A DNA stretch of 64,000 nt from Ruminococcaceae bacterium UBA1405. Its GTDB lineage: Bacteria; Bacillota; Clostridia; Oscillospirales; Ruminococcaceae. A model generated the notes under the pieces. That model saw only the letters and a program-made list of their open reading frames with translations. It had not been told where the DNA came from and did no database searches. The position numbers and the translations under genes are program-made. Positions 1 to 8,072 of the stretch are shown piece after piece (within the stretch, counting starts at the first letter, position 1; the number at the start of each line of letters is the position of its first letter). The stretch covers positions 1 through 64,000 of the forward strand of contig DBQB01000024.1 of assembly GCA_002305685.1 (NCBI GenBank), given 5' to 3'.

Positions 1-93
1 ACGATTTTTTGTAAATAGCGGGTAGAAACGTCTAGTTTGAACGTATTATTAGCGAAGCAATCAAGAGTGGGTTTGGGATACTCCCAACAAGAA

Positions 94-155
94 AAAATCT
101 CCGCTCCGGCGGCAGGCCGAAAACGGAGATTTTATGGGAGTGTAGCCACACTCCC
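94..155. repeat. Two adjacent inverted repeats
   Basis: The first hairpin has a 10-bp stem (94-103 with 124-133, aaaatctccg/cggagatttt) and could act as a bidirectional terminator. The second has an 8-bp stem with a 4-base loop (gggagtgt at 136-143, acactccc at 148-155). No gene is supported in 1-338 around them; the short open frames there have no ribosome site or recognisable product. Confidence 0.5.
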
Positions 156-338
156 TATGCTTGCTCTCTTTTAGTTCACTCGGAATGGAAAGGAAGGGGA
201 TGTGGGATTTTGTAACGGAATTTGAAGGAGTATGGTGGAAGACGCAAAGCCTCCGACGGATTGACAGCAGCAATGTGACCAGTAACTTGAAGCTGACAGA
301 CCGGATGGAGGGATTCTCTGGGCCGAAGGAAAAAGCTA

Positions 339-509
339 ATCAATAACACCACAATACCACAACATCAGATCGAGGCCATTGCCCGTTGTATTCTGCCTGA
401 TATTTTCGCGTTCTATAAGAGTGAGGAAGGGCAGAGGGAATTTGCAGAGTGGCAGGAGCAACATCTGACAGAAGAAGCATCAAAAGGCCAAACAGCAAAA
501 ACGGCATAG
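339..509 (+). pseudogene. Small conserved-looking ORF with a lost start codon
   Basis: Reading from 339 gives a coherent hydrophilic 56-residue frame (INNTTIPQHQIEAIARC... through FYKSEEGQREFAEW to a TAG at 507-509). An AAGGA sits 7 bases upstream of the ATC at 339, exactly where an ATG would be expected, and there is no ATG in frame before the stop at 294. The composition resembles small accessory proteins common on clostridial conjugative elements, which is from memory and unverified. The likeliest reading is a decayed element gene in which ATG became ATC; non-canonical ATC initiation is the alternative. Confidence 0.35.
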
Positions 510-519
510 GAACATAACC

Positions 520-561
520 AAAGGCAGGGCGTTTCTACAAAAGTGGTTACGCCCTGCCTTT
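520..561. terminator. Hairpin after the small ORF remnant
   Basis: A perfect 12-bp stem (520-531 with 550-561, aaaggcagggcg/cgccctgccttt) lies between the small remnant ending at 509 and the convergent gene ending at 614. It could terminate both, although neither side has a long T tract. Confidence 0.5.
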
Positions 562-613
562 GCAATTTGTAAGTGCAAATATATAGCTTTAAAAATTATT
601 TTTGAATAATTTT

Positions 614-1348
614 TTACTCCAAATACTGAATCGCTAACGAAATGAGAGATAGGCAACGATTAAAGAAATAGTCATAATGATGGATATCCATGATATCAAT
701 TTTGTTGGTTTCATGGTGCCGTATTCTGAAATCGTTTCCTAACCTTGTGAGTGCTCGAAATTCTTCGTCAAACAAACTAATATACGCAGCTTGCCCGCCA
801 GCCATATCATTTACTATTTTTTCCACAGAAGATTTTTTGTCCATAGATGAATAGTATGTTTTTAAGCGTTCCAGAGCAGCCCATATTTTTTCCACAGCAT
901 CTTTATGGGCTTGTGTATCTGGTTGCAAATGTTTTTCTAGCGCCAAATTCAATAGTTCTTTTAGGCCATCTTCGTGAATACTCTGAATTTTTTCTATTAC
1001 TTCAGACGTTAAAGGTTCATACTCTGCTACTAGTCCGATCAATCCAGAATCCGAAAGTTCAAACGGCAAGTTGTCTTCTTGTAGTAATTGGTTTACTTTT
1101 TTCTTAAATAGAGACTTCTCATTGGCTGACAGCTCATCATATTGCAGTTCAATTAAATCGAAAAGAAATGGTGTAAAGATTCCCGCGAGTATTTGTTCCT
1201 CTGTAAGAGAAGTATCGTGAAAACTCACAGCATCAATATCTAAAAAGCAATTTAACCGACGAACCGCTTCTTTAAGTGCATCTGTATTTTCTACCCAATT
1301 ATCATAGCGTGAAGGTCGATATTGAATTGGTTCTGCAAATTCCACCAT
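614..1348 (-). CDS. HEPN-domain partner of an AbiJ-like system
   Basis: A 244-residue protein. The first ~140 residues are helical with an FDLIELQYDEL stretch (63-73) and an LPFEL motif (94-98). Residues ~145-244 look like a HEPN domain of the AbiJ type, ending in the conserved stretch LGNDFRIRHHE (203-213), where R208/R210 and H211/H212 are the likely RNase residues. HEPN proteins of abortive-infection systems are known to be metal-independent RNases. The ATG at 1348 overlaps the stop of the upstream gene (TGATG), so the two are probably translationally coupled; a GTG at 1351 is an alternative start. The expected role is growth arrest on phage infection as effector of the upstream gene, which is an inference. 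Family placement is by motif only. Confidence 0.6.
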   Translation of the reverse strand: MVEFAEPIQYRPSRYDNWVENTDALKEAVRRLNCFLDIDAVSFHDTSLTEEQILAGIFTPFLFDLIELQYDELSANEKSLFKKKVNQLLQEDNLPFELSDSGLIGLVAEYEPLTSEVIEKIQSIHEDGLKELLNLALEKHLQPDTQAHKDAVEKIWAALERLKTYYSSMDKKSSVEKIVNDMAGGQAAYISLFDEEFRALTRLGNDFRIRHHETNKIDIMDIHHYDYFFNRCLSLISLAIQYLE

Positions 1349-1983
1349 CACCTGAACCAGATGCTTTTTGCTCTATCACTAACTTTATTACTAACTTTGT
1401 CTACTGGTTCTCCACTTCCATATTTAAGAAGTTCTTTGTAGCGTTCAGAAAACAGCATCGCTGGCAATGTTGGAATAATTGGTTGGATATAACTTCTTGC
1501 CTTGTAGACTTCTCGTCCAGATATACACTGCGCTGGATATAATTCATAACCATCTACTCGTAAAAGAGAATTGAACTTTTCCAGATAATCTTTCCATTGA
1601 GAATTTTCATCTCGCACTGTGGGGTGAAGCATTTCACATATAAATTTCAGTAAGGTTGCATCGCCATCCCCATGGCGTAGCTTAAATCTCTCATCGTCGA
1701 AAAACCAGCAGTCGTCAGGATAGTCACCCCAATGCAGATGACATTTAATATCTTCTAAAGCATTATTATATCGATGGTCGTGAGAGGGACGGTTCTTCAA
1801 ATCATATATCCTAGAAAAGAAGGATATTTCATCCAATCTCCCATAGAAAGGCATTTTGACTTCATATCCGGTCTCATATTCACCATTGAAACCATTGTAT
1901 AAAGGTTCATCATATAAAACTTCAAAACCATCTCGAATAGCATCCAATATATCTCGACGCGTAACTTCTGTGATTTTGTCCAT
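1348..1983 (-). CDS. AbiJ_NTD3-domain protein
   Basis: A 211-residue protein. The segment ~47-145 matches what I know of the AbiJ N-terminal domain 3: YGRLDEISFFSRIYDL (47-62), a middle stretch with HWGDYPDDCWFFDDERF (84-100), and FICEMLHPTVR (114-124). In related phage-defence proteins this domain is found together with a HEPN domain; here it is a separate gene overlapping the HEPN gene by one base. The start was set at the ATG at 1983, which has GGAG 10 bases upstream; an in-frame start at 2007 would add eight residues. It probably acts as sensor or regulator of the HEPN protein, which is an inference. The pair lies beside tRNA-Leu, a typical position for cargo genes. Confidence 0.6.
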   Translation of the reverse strand: MDKITEVTRRDILDAIRDGFEVLYDEPLYNGFNGEYETGYEVKMPFYGRLDEISFFSRIYDLKNRPSHDHRYNNALEDIKCHLHWGDYPDDCWFFDDERFKLRHGDGDATLLKFICEMLHPTVRDENSQWKDYLEKFNSLLRVDGYELYPAQCISGREVYKARSYIQPIIPTLPAMLFSERYKELLKYGSGEPVDKVSNKVSDRAKSIWFR

Positions 1984-2029
1984 ATAAATCTCGCTCCCAT
2001 AAAGCACTTGATCGAGAAATCCCTGAATT

Positions 2030-2149
2030 TCACTTTTTGATTATCACTAATCTCTCAGCACGATAATCAAGCACTTCACCAAACGCTTTTCTCTCTGAAT
2101 TGTTGATATATGAATTCCAATGCCACAAAACCAAGCTTTTTCCTATCAT
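2030..2149 (-). CDS. Possible 39-residue ORF upstream of the AbiJ-like pair
   Basis: An ATG at 2149 opens a 39-codon frame reading MIGKSLVLWHWNSYINN then SERKAFGEVLDYRAERLVI and ending IIKK at 2030. The residue make-up looks protein-like, but there is no clear ribosome site. A single frameshift near its end would join it to the frame that runs into the AbiJ_NTD3 gene. It may be a leader ORF, the tail of a broken gene, or chance. I do not recognise a family. Confidence 0.25.
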   Translation of the reverse strand: MIGKSLVLWHWNSYINNSERKAFGEVLDYRAERLVIIKK

Positions 2150-2361
2150 CTATAACATTTTCGGTCGGCATCACTCATAGCGTTAGAATATGTTTAATTA
2201 TATCATTAACCAAAATTAAATGTACATAGTTGACATTGAACAGTCCTATTGATTGCGTTATGGCAACAGTTTCTCTTGTCGAGGTTCCCTTGGCTTGGAG
2301 GTGGGTTTGCGCTTCACCCCGTTGCGGAAATAGGTGCTTTCATAACGGTCAAAGAAAACAA
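2150..2361. other. Intergenic stretch between the accessory genes and the tRNA-Leu terminator
   Basis: No complete gene is supported. On the minus strand, 2258-2353 reads as an open frame (RYESTYFRNGVKRKP... to KLLP and stop) that runs out of the tRNA transcript. It has no start of its own and may be a gene fragment. A promoter for the AbiJ-like pair could not be fixed. Confidence 0.3.
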
Positions 2362-2403
2362 ATAATCCGAACCCATCTCCTATCGGAAACAAGTTCGGAT
2401 TAT
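2362..2403 (-). terminator. Terminator of tRNA-Leu
   Basis: An 11-bp perfect stem (2362-2372 with 2393-2403) lies directly after the 3' end of tRNA-Leu on the minus strand and is followed by TTTGTTTTCTTTG, a typical intrinsic terminator. Confidence 0.8.
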
Positions 2404-2410
2404 ATTGGTT

Positions 2411-2497
2411 TGGTGCGGATAACAGGACTTGAACCTGCATGAGCGTGAACTCACTAGAACCTGAATCTAGCGCGTCTGCCAATTCCGCCATATCCGC
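2411..2497 (-). tRNA. tRNA-Leu (CAG)
   Basis: An 87-base class II tRNA with encoded CCA. The acceptor strands are GCGGATA and TATCCGC. The anticodon stem CTAGA/TCTAG encloses the loop TTCAGGT, giving anticodon CAG. The long variable arm and a GGTTCAAGTCC T arm are present. It has its own promoter and terminator. Its 3' end faces the accessory segment at 1-2410. Confidence 0.95.
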
Positions 2498-2542
2498 ATT
2501 CTTGATATTTGGTTGAGCGCCTCAGCGCCAAACTGCTTGATT

Positions 2543-2571
2543 ATTATAGCATCAACTTTCTGTTCTGTCAA
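2543..2571 (-). promoter_or_regulatory. Promoter of tRNA-Leu
   Basis: A perfect consensus SigA promoter: -35 TTGACA (2566-2571), a 17-base spacer and -10 TATAAT (2543-2548), reading toward the tRNA. Confidence 0.9.
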
Positions 2572-2711
2572 CAGTTTTTTGTATATTTTTTCTTGTCTCT
2601 GTTTTCAGTCCGCTCTCAGCTGCCGGTACTTTCCGTTTCCCCCTGCAAAACAGCGCTCCCCCACAGCCAGACCGCCGTGAGAAAGCGCCGCTTTTACCTC
2701 GCCATCAACAC

Positions 2712-3929
2712 TTATCTTCCACAATAAAGCTCAATCAATCGCAGCAGCATCTCCACTGCTCCCTCCATCTGGGAGATGCTGGCAAACTCATATTTGCCGT
2801 GAGCGTTAAAACCGCCAACCCCCAGATTGGGACAGGGCAAGCCTTTGTAGGTGAAGGTTGCGCCGTCGGTACCACCCCGAATGGGGACGGAGAGCGGCGT
2901 CAGACCCATATCCTCCACCACCTTGCGGGCGTTGTCCACCAGATGCATATGCTTTCTCATCGGCTCCAACATATTAAAGTAGCTATCCTTGATGGAAAGC
3001 TCGATGGTATCCTTCCCATAGCTCTGGCAGAGGTACTCTGCAATCTGCTGCATCTTATTCTTTTTCTGCTGGAACTTTTCCAGATCGTGGTCACGGATGA
3101 TATAATGCATCACCGCCCGCTCCACCGTGCCTTCCATGGAATTGAGATGGAAGAACCCTTCATATCCCTCGGTGCTCTCGGGCCGCTGATGTACCGGCAG
3201 CATACCGTCAAACTCCATGGCGATGCGCAGGGCGTTGACCATCTTATTTTTGGCGGAACCGGGATGAATGTTGACACCGTTGACCGTCACGGTCGCAGCG
3301 GCAGCATTAAAGTTTTCATACTCCACCTCACCCAGACGTCCACCATCCAATGTGTAGGCAAAGTCCGCTCCAAAAGCCTGATAGTCAAAATACCGGGGAC
3401 CGCCTCCCACTTCCTCATCGGGGGTAAAACCAATGCAGACCTTTCCGTGAGAAATTTCGGGATGGGTCAAAAGATGTTCCGCCACCGTCATAATCTCGGC
3501 AATGCCGGCTTTGTCATCCGCGCCCAAAAGGGTGGTGCCGTCGGTGACAATCAGACGGTCCCCCACAAAATCCTTTAGAAAGGGGAATTCCGACGTCTTC
3601 ATGACGATATTCTTTTCCTCATTGAGCACGATATCACCCCCGGTATAGGAGATAATACTGGGATTGATGTTGGCTCCCGAAAGGTCAGGAGAGGTATCCA
3701 TATGGGCAATGAGCCCCAAAGCCGGCGCATTCTCCACGTTGGCAGGGATAGAACCATACACATAGCCGTTGTGATCCATGCGGGCGTCGCTTACTCCCAT
3801 CTCCAGCAGTTCCTGCACCAACACCTTGGCTAGGGCTTTCTGCTTCTCCGTGGAGGGAAATGTCTCAGAAAAATTGTCAGACTGGGTATCAAAAGAGATA
3901 TACTTTAAAAACCGTTGGGTCAAATCCAT
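2712..3929 (-). CDS. pepT: Peptidase T (tripeptidase)
   Basis: A 405-residue M20-family aminotripeptidase, a usual length for PepT. It removes the N-terminal residue from tripeptides in the cytoplasm. Di-zinc ligands are visible: H76 and D78 in HMDTSPD (76-82), D138 in LGADDK, the E172-E173 pair in PDEEVGGG, D195 in TLDGG, and a C-terminal histidine in FNAHGKYE. The start ATG at 3929 follows AAAGGATGAC. It is a single gene divergent from the VTC cluster. A weak imperfect hairpin near 2645-2697 may terminate it. Function is secure. Confidence 0.95.
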   Translation of the reverse strand: MDLTQRFLKYISFDTQSDNFSETFPSTEKQKALAKVLVQELLEMGVSDARMDHNGYVYGSIPANVENAPALGLIAHMDTSPDLSGANINPSIISYTGGDIVLNEEKNIVMKTSEFPFLKDFVGDRLIVTDGTTLLGADDKAGIAEIMTVAEHLLTHPEISHGKVCIGFTPDEEVGGGPRYFDYQAFGADFAYTLDGGRLGEVEYENFNAAAATVTVNGVNIHPGSAKNKMVNALRIAMEFDGMLPVHQRPESTEGYEGFFHLNSMEGTVERAVMHYIIRDHDLEKFQQKKNKMQQIAEYLCQSYGKDTIELSIKDSYFNMLEPMRKHMHLVDNARKVVEDMGLTPLSVPIRGGTDGATFTYKGLPCPNLGVGGFNAHGKYEFASISQMEGAVEMLLRLIELYCGR

Positions 3930-4163
3930 AAACCGTCATCCTTTCCTAAAAAATCATCGCTGGGCGGAAGCTTTTTCCGCTGTCCTTATTTTATCACAGA
4001 AATGAGCCTGATTCTACCAATCCTTCTCCGTTTCCCTCAAATTTACTGTTTTTCTATCGAATTTTTTCTCTATTGGGCGGAAAGATTCACATTCCTTTTA
4101 TCCCGCCACCACACAACCAACACATTGCCTGTGTATCCTAATAGCCAAGGTGGTGAAAATTCT

Positions 4164-4940
4164 ATGGCTACAACCTATACTTTTGCGCGCATGGAGAAGA
4201 AATATCTTCTCAGCGCTTCCCAATATGAAACGCTGCGGATGCAGCTGGAACCTTACTTTCAGATCGACGCATATGGAAAACATACCATCTGCAACATCTA
4301 TTTTGACACCGATAACGATCTACTGATCCGGCGTTCCATTGAAAAGCCGGTGTACAAAGAAAAGCTGCGGCTGCGCAGTTATGGCATTCCCAACCAGGAC
4401 AGCACCCTGTTTCTGGAAATCAAAAAGAAATACAAAAAGGTGGTTTATAAACGCCGCATCTCCTTGTCGCTGCCCCAGGCTCAGGGATATCTGCAAAGCG
4501 GGCAACTACCCCAGGGAGACGGACAAATTTTGAAGGAGCTTCGGTATTTCACCGATTTTTATCATCCCAAGCCCCGCGTATTCCTGGCGTATGACCGCAT
4601 TGCTATGGCTGGAAGGGAAAATCAGGAGCTTCGGGTTACCTTCGATCAAAACATCCGCTGCCGGGAGGACCGGCTGGATCTTTCGCTGGGCGACGACGGC
4701 GCCCTCATACTGCCGCAAGGCCAATATTTGATGGAGCTGAAGGTCCCTGGGGCCTTTCCTTTGTGGCTGACCCGGATTCTCAGCAGTCAAAAACTATACC
4801 CTACCTCCTATTCCAAATATGGCAGCTTTTACACCCAAAAGCTCTCACAGCATCTCCATCCGGAACCCCTCTCCGACAACGATCTCTCCAATGTGATCTA
4901 TCTCGGTCACCCCAGCTCTCTTTCCGCCCGCGTGCGGTAA
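4164..4940 (+). CDS. VTC-domain polyphosphate polymerase-like protein
   Basis: A 258-residue single VTC domain, the tunnel-fold domain that polymerises polyphosphate in yeast Vtc4. Residues lining the tunnel in that family are visible: EKKY (11-14), YFDT (46-49), KLRLRSYG (67-74), EIKKK (85-89), KRR (96-98), MELK (190-193) and SKYG (217-220). The start ATG at 4164 follows AAGGTGGTGAAAAT; the frame is open further upstream but without a ribosome site. It is first of three same-strand genes with a DUF4956 membrane protein and a beta-helix lipoprotein, a grouping I have seen in other Firmicutes whose joint function is not established. The substrate may be polyphosphate or another triphosphate product. 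Confidence 0.85.
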   Translation: MATTYTFARMEKKYLLSASQYETLRMQLEPYFQIDAYGKHTICNIYFDTDNDLLIRRSIEKPVYKEKLRLRSYGIPNQDSTLFLEIKKKYKKVVYKRRISLSLPQAQGYLQSGQLPQGDGQILKELRYFTDFYHPKPRVFLAYDRIAMAGRENQELRVTFDQNIRCREDRLDLSLGDDGALILPQGQYLMELKVPGAFPLWLTRILSSQKLYPTSYSKYGSFYTQKLSQHLHPEPLSDNDLSNVIYLGHPSSLSARVR

Positions 4941-4971
4941 CACCCAACTACAGACAGGAGTTTATTCGGTT

Positions 4972-5649
4972 ATGTTTACAAGTATTATTGACGCTTCCTC
5001 TGCCCTTACTCTACAAAATGGATTTCTTTGCCTGGTGACCTCCATCGTACTGGGCCTATTGGTGGCAGTGGTATACCAGCTCTCCGGCGCTTCCTCCAAA
5101 AGCTTTACCGTCACCTTGGCACTGATGCCTGCGCTGGTGCAGGTGGTTATCATGATGGTCAACGGAAACCTTGGAGCCGGTGTGGCGGTCATGGGAGCCT
5201 TCAGCCTGGTGCGTTTCCGTTCCTTTCCGGGCAGCTCCAAAGAGATCTGTGTGGTGTTCTTTGCCATGGCGATCGGGCTGGCCACCGGAATGGGACATCT
5301 GGCATTTGCAGTATTCTTTACCATCATCCTGAGCTTACTGCTTCTGCTGCTCTGCCGCTCTCCCTTCGGGGAACTCCATGCCGTCCCCACCGAAAAGGAA
5401 CTGCGGATTACCATCCCGGAGGATCTGGATTACCCCCATATCTTTGATGACCTCTTTGAAAAATACACCGACCGTGTCACACTGGAACGGGTGAAAACCA
5501 CCAATCTGGGCAGTATGTTTGAGCTCACCTACCATATTCGCCTAAAAAAAGCGGTCCAGGAAAAAGCCTTTCTGGACGATCTGCGCTGCCGCAACGGAAA
5601 TCTGACCATTGTATGTGGAAGAATTTCCAGCGTCAAGGAAGAACTGTAA
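4972..5649 (+). CDS. DUF4956 membrane protein
   Basis: A 225-residue protein with about four membrane segments in the first 125 residues (LCLVTSIVLGLLVAVVY, LALMPALVQVVIMMV, VFFAMAIGLATGMG, FFTIILSLLLLLLC) and a soluble C-terminal domain of ~95 residues rich in EDL/FEKYTDR. The stretch GAFSLVRFRSFPGSSKE between membrane segments is typical of DUF4956. It starts 31 bases after the VTC gene and precedes the beta-helix lipoprotein, so it is likely in one operon. A membrane partner for the VTC enzyme is a reasonable inference; no biochemical function is known to me. Confidence 0.85.
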   Translation: MFTSIIDASSALTLQNGFLCLVTSIVLGLLVAVVYQLSGASSKSFTVTLALMPALVQVVIMMVNGNLGAGVAVMGAFSLVRFRSFPGSSKEICVVFFAMAIGLATGMGHLAFAVFFTIILSLLLLLLCRSPFGELHAVPTEKELRITIPEDLDYPHIFDDLFEKYTDRVTLERVKTTNLGSMFELTYHIRLKKAVQEKAFLDDLRCRNGNLTIVCGRISSVKEEL

Positions 5650-5676
5650 GCAGCAGCGAAAGAAGGGAGAATCCAA

Positions 5677-7818
5677 ATGAAACGAAATCATATACCTCTG
5701 ATCTTTTTACTTTGCGCCCTTCTGGTCACCGGGTGTAACGGTACCAAAACCACAGCGTCCGTCAGCAGCAATGTATCGTCAAGCTCCAGTACAACCGATC
5801 AGTTGGATACCGATAACCTACAAAATTCCGGCAGCGAGGCCGTCGCCGACACCGCTGGGACGATACCAGACGATCTGTTTTCCCAGCGGGATCTGGATGA
5901 CAGCTATGAGCAGAGCAGCTGTACCATCGTCTCCCTCTCGGGAGACAGCGCCGAAATTTCCGGTAAGGGAGCCGCTTTTCAACACGGGGTACTGACCATC
6001 TCGACTGAGGGAGACTATCTGATCTCCGGCACCCTCAACGGCCAGATTGTGGTGGAAGCCGAAAAGGAAGATCATGTCCGTCTGATTCTAGGCGGCGTAT
6101 CCATCACCTGTGAGACCAGCGCACCCATCAACATCCGCCAAGCGGAGAAGGTGGTCATCACCCTCGCGGAAGGCAGCGAAAACACCCTTACCGACGGCGT
6201 CAGCTATCTTTATGACGACGATGCGGAAGAAGAACCCTCTGCCGCCCTGTTTTCCAAGGATGATCTTTCCATCAATGGCAGTGGTACCCTGACCGTCAAC
6301 GCCAACTGCAACAATGCCATTCAGTGCAAGGACGACCTACGCATCTCCGGCGGTACCTTTATTCTCAAAGCTGCGGACAAGGGCCTTGTGGGACGGGATT
6401 CCCTGGCTGTTTGCGGCGGCAGCTTTGTAATCGACGCTCAGGGGGACGCAATCAAATCCAACAACGACACCGATGCAGAAAAGGGATATATCATCATCAC
6501 TGGCGGAGATTTTGATTTGACTACCCAGCAGGACGCCATCCAGGCAGAAACCACCCTTACCATCAGCGGAGGTAATTTTCATACGATTACCGCCGGCGGC
6601 GCAGGAGAAATTTCTCAGCAATCCTCCGGTCCAAACGAATTTTGGAACCGTATGACGGAGGAAACCGCTGCCCAAGATGAAGCCAGTGCCAAGGGACTGA
6701 AAGCCGGTACGCTTCTGACCTTAACCGGAGGCAGTTACCAACTGAACACTGCCGACGACGCCATCCACTGTAACGGTGACGTCACCATTGAAGGCGGAGA
6801 TTATACCATCGCTACCGGCGACGATGGCGTCCATGCCGACAATACCTTCACCATCACCGGCGGAGATATCACCATCACCCAAAGTTATGAGGGGTTGGAA
6901 GGTTCGGTAGTCAAGCTGGACGGCGGAACGGTTCATCTCACCGCCTCCGACGACGGCATCAATGCCGCTGGGGGCAGTGATGAGACCGGTACCGATTGGC
7001 GGCAGCGGATGGATAGTTTTGCTCCTGACAGCAACTGTCAAATTAACATCAGCGATGGATATTACTATATCAACGCCAGCGGCGACGGCGTGGATTCCAA
7101 CGGAGATATCCAGATGACCGGCGGTACTCTGATTGTGGATGGGCCTACCAGCGGCGGGGACGGCGCACTGGATTTCTCTGGTGACTATCTGTTGTCCGGC
7201 GGTATCCTGCTTGCAGCTGGTTCCTCCAATATGGCTCAGTATCCCTCGGCGGACTCCACACAGCCCTCTGTCGTCATGACCATTGGCAGCGGAATGCAAC
7301 AGGATACCGCAATCCGCTTGGAGACGGCGGAGGGAACAGAAATTCTCACCTTCACCCCCTCCAAATCCTATAACAGCATCGTTCTCTCCAGCGAAGCGCT
7401 GGTTTCCGGGGAAAGCTATCTGCTCAAGTCCGGCGGTACCGTCACCACTTCCCAGCAACAGGACGGCGTCTCCAGCGGCGGTACCTACAGCGGTGAAACC
7501 GCCAGCGTCTCTTTCACCCTCTCCGACGGGGTAACCTACCTCAACGAGGATGGGGTGACCACCAGCGAGGCTTCCGGAGGATTCGGCGGAGGACGTCCAG
7601 GGATGGGAGGCGGACGCGGACAAAAGCCGAATGGGATTCAACCCCCAGAACAGACAGGTATGGAAGAACGTCCCGCTATGGGGACGCCCCCTGATACCAT
7701 GACACCTCCCGACGCACCACCATCTGTACAAGAACCGGCTGAAAACGGCACAACACCGCCGGAGGCTGAGAAGGACTCCGGAAAGGTCTCCTCAGTTACC
7801 GCACAAAAGACGCCCTGA
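5677..7818 (+). CDS. Beta-helix carbohydrate-binding lipoprotein (Cthe_2159-like)
   Basis: A 713-residue exported protein. The signal peptide ends in the lipobox LVTGC, with lipidation at Cys20. The body (~50-590) is built of repeats such as ISGGTF, DAIHCNGDVTIEGGDY and DDGVHADNTFTITGGD, typical of a right-handed parallel beta-helix of the DUF4353 / Cthe_2159 type; that family includes a cellulose- and polygalacturonate-binding protein. Aspartate-rich DDGI/DDAI turns suggest calcium sites. The tail from ~590 carries a GGFGGGRPGMGGGRG stretch and then a proline-rich segment that may span the wall. It is third in the VTC-DUF4956 operon, and a hairpin at 7868-7915 follows. A surface polymer-binding role is inferred. 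Confidence 0.8.
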   Translation: MKRNHIPLIFLLCALLVTGCNGTKTTASVSSNVSSSSSTTDQLDTDNLQNSGSEAVADTAGTIPDDLFSQRDLDDSYEQSSCTIVSLSGDSAEISGKGAAFQHGVLTISTEGDYLISGTLNGQIVVEAEKEDHVRLILGGVSITCETSAPINIRQAEKVVITLAEGSENTLTDGVSYLYDDDAEEEPSAALFSKDDLSINGSGTLTVNANCNNAIQCKDDLRISGGTFILKAADKGLVGRDSLAVCGGSFVIDAQGDAIKSNNDTDAEKGYIIITGGDFDLTTQQDAIQAETTLTISGGNFHTITAGGAGEISQQSSGPNEFWNRMTEETAAQDEASAKGLKAGTLLTLTGGSYQLNTADDAIHCNGDVTIEGGDYTIATGDDGVHADNTFTITGGDITITQSYEGLEGSVVKLDGGTVHLTASDDGINAAGGSDETGTDWRQRMDSFAPDSNCQINISDGYYYINASGDGVDSNGDIQMTGGTLIVDGPTSGGDGALDFSGDYLLSGGILLAAGSSNMAQYPSADSTQPSVVMTIGSGMQQDTAIRLETAEGTEILTFTPSKSYNSIVLSSEALVSGESYLLKSGGTVTTSQQQDGVSSGGTYSGETASVSFTLSDGVTYLNEDGVTTSEASGGFGGGRPGMGGGRGQKPNGIQPPEQTGMEERPAMGTPPDTMTPPDAPPSVQEPAENGTTPPEAEKDSGKVSSVTAQKTP

Positions 7819-7867
7819 GCGGTATCCGGTTATCACAGTACCAAGCGTCTCCGACACATTCAAAACC

Positions 7868-7915
7868 AAAAGCCGTGGCCGAAAACCATACAATGTGGTT
7901 TCAACCATGGCTTTT
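7868..7915 (+). terminator. Probable terminator of the VTC operon
   Basis: An imperfect hairpin (aaaagcc... paired with ...ggctttt, with G-U pairs) followed by TTTCC lies about 50 bases after the beta-helix lipoprotein gene. Confidence 0.5.
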
Positions 7916-7974
7916 TCCATCTGACGCTGCATCTCCACACCGGCAGAATGGTTTGGCTGCACAGCATCTAGTCA

Positions 7975-8003
7975 TTGTCTCTCCAAAACAGCTCAGTTAT
8001 AAT
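7975..8003 (+). promoter_or_regulatory. Promoter of the acetyltransferase gene
   Basis: TTGTCT (7975-7980), a 17-base spacer and TATAAT (7998-8003), about 70 bases before the ATG at 8073. Confidence 0.7.
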
Positions 8004-8072
8004 AAAAGATAGCGCTGTAACAGAAACATCATCCCAAATCGCTACAGCCATCTAAAACGGAGGAATTGATCT

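Larger units (their letters stand above)
1..2410. mobile_element. Probable end of an integrated accessory element abutting tRNA-Leu
   Basis: This segment differs from the rest of the window. It is AT-richer, carries several hairpins, one broken small ORF and an abortive-infection-like gene pair, and it stops at the 3' side of tRNA-Leu(CAG), a common attachment site for integrative elements. No integrase, relaxase or duplicated tRNA end is visible, so the element, if real, continues to the left of the window or is a remnant. The call rests on context and composition and is an inference. Confidence 0.35.

Noticed and set aside
2258..2491. A 77-codon minus-strand frame covering tRNA-Leu
   Set aside because: Its first half is the tRNA itself; the frame arises from tRNA sequence. 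Only the tail outside the tRNA is mentioned, as a possible fragment.
6721..7731. A 336-codon minus-strand frame inside the beta-helix lipoprotein gene
   Set aside because: It is the antisense shadow of a repetitive gene; no ribosome site and a composition driven by the GGC/GAC repeats of the sense strand.
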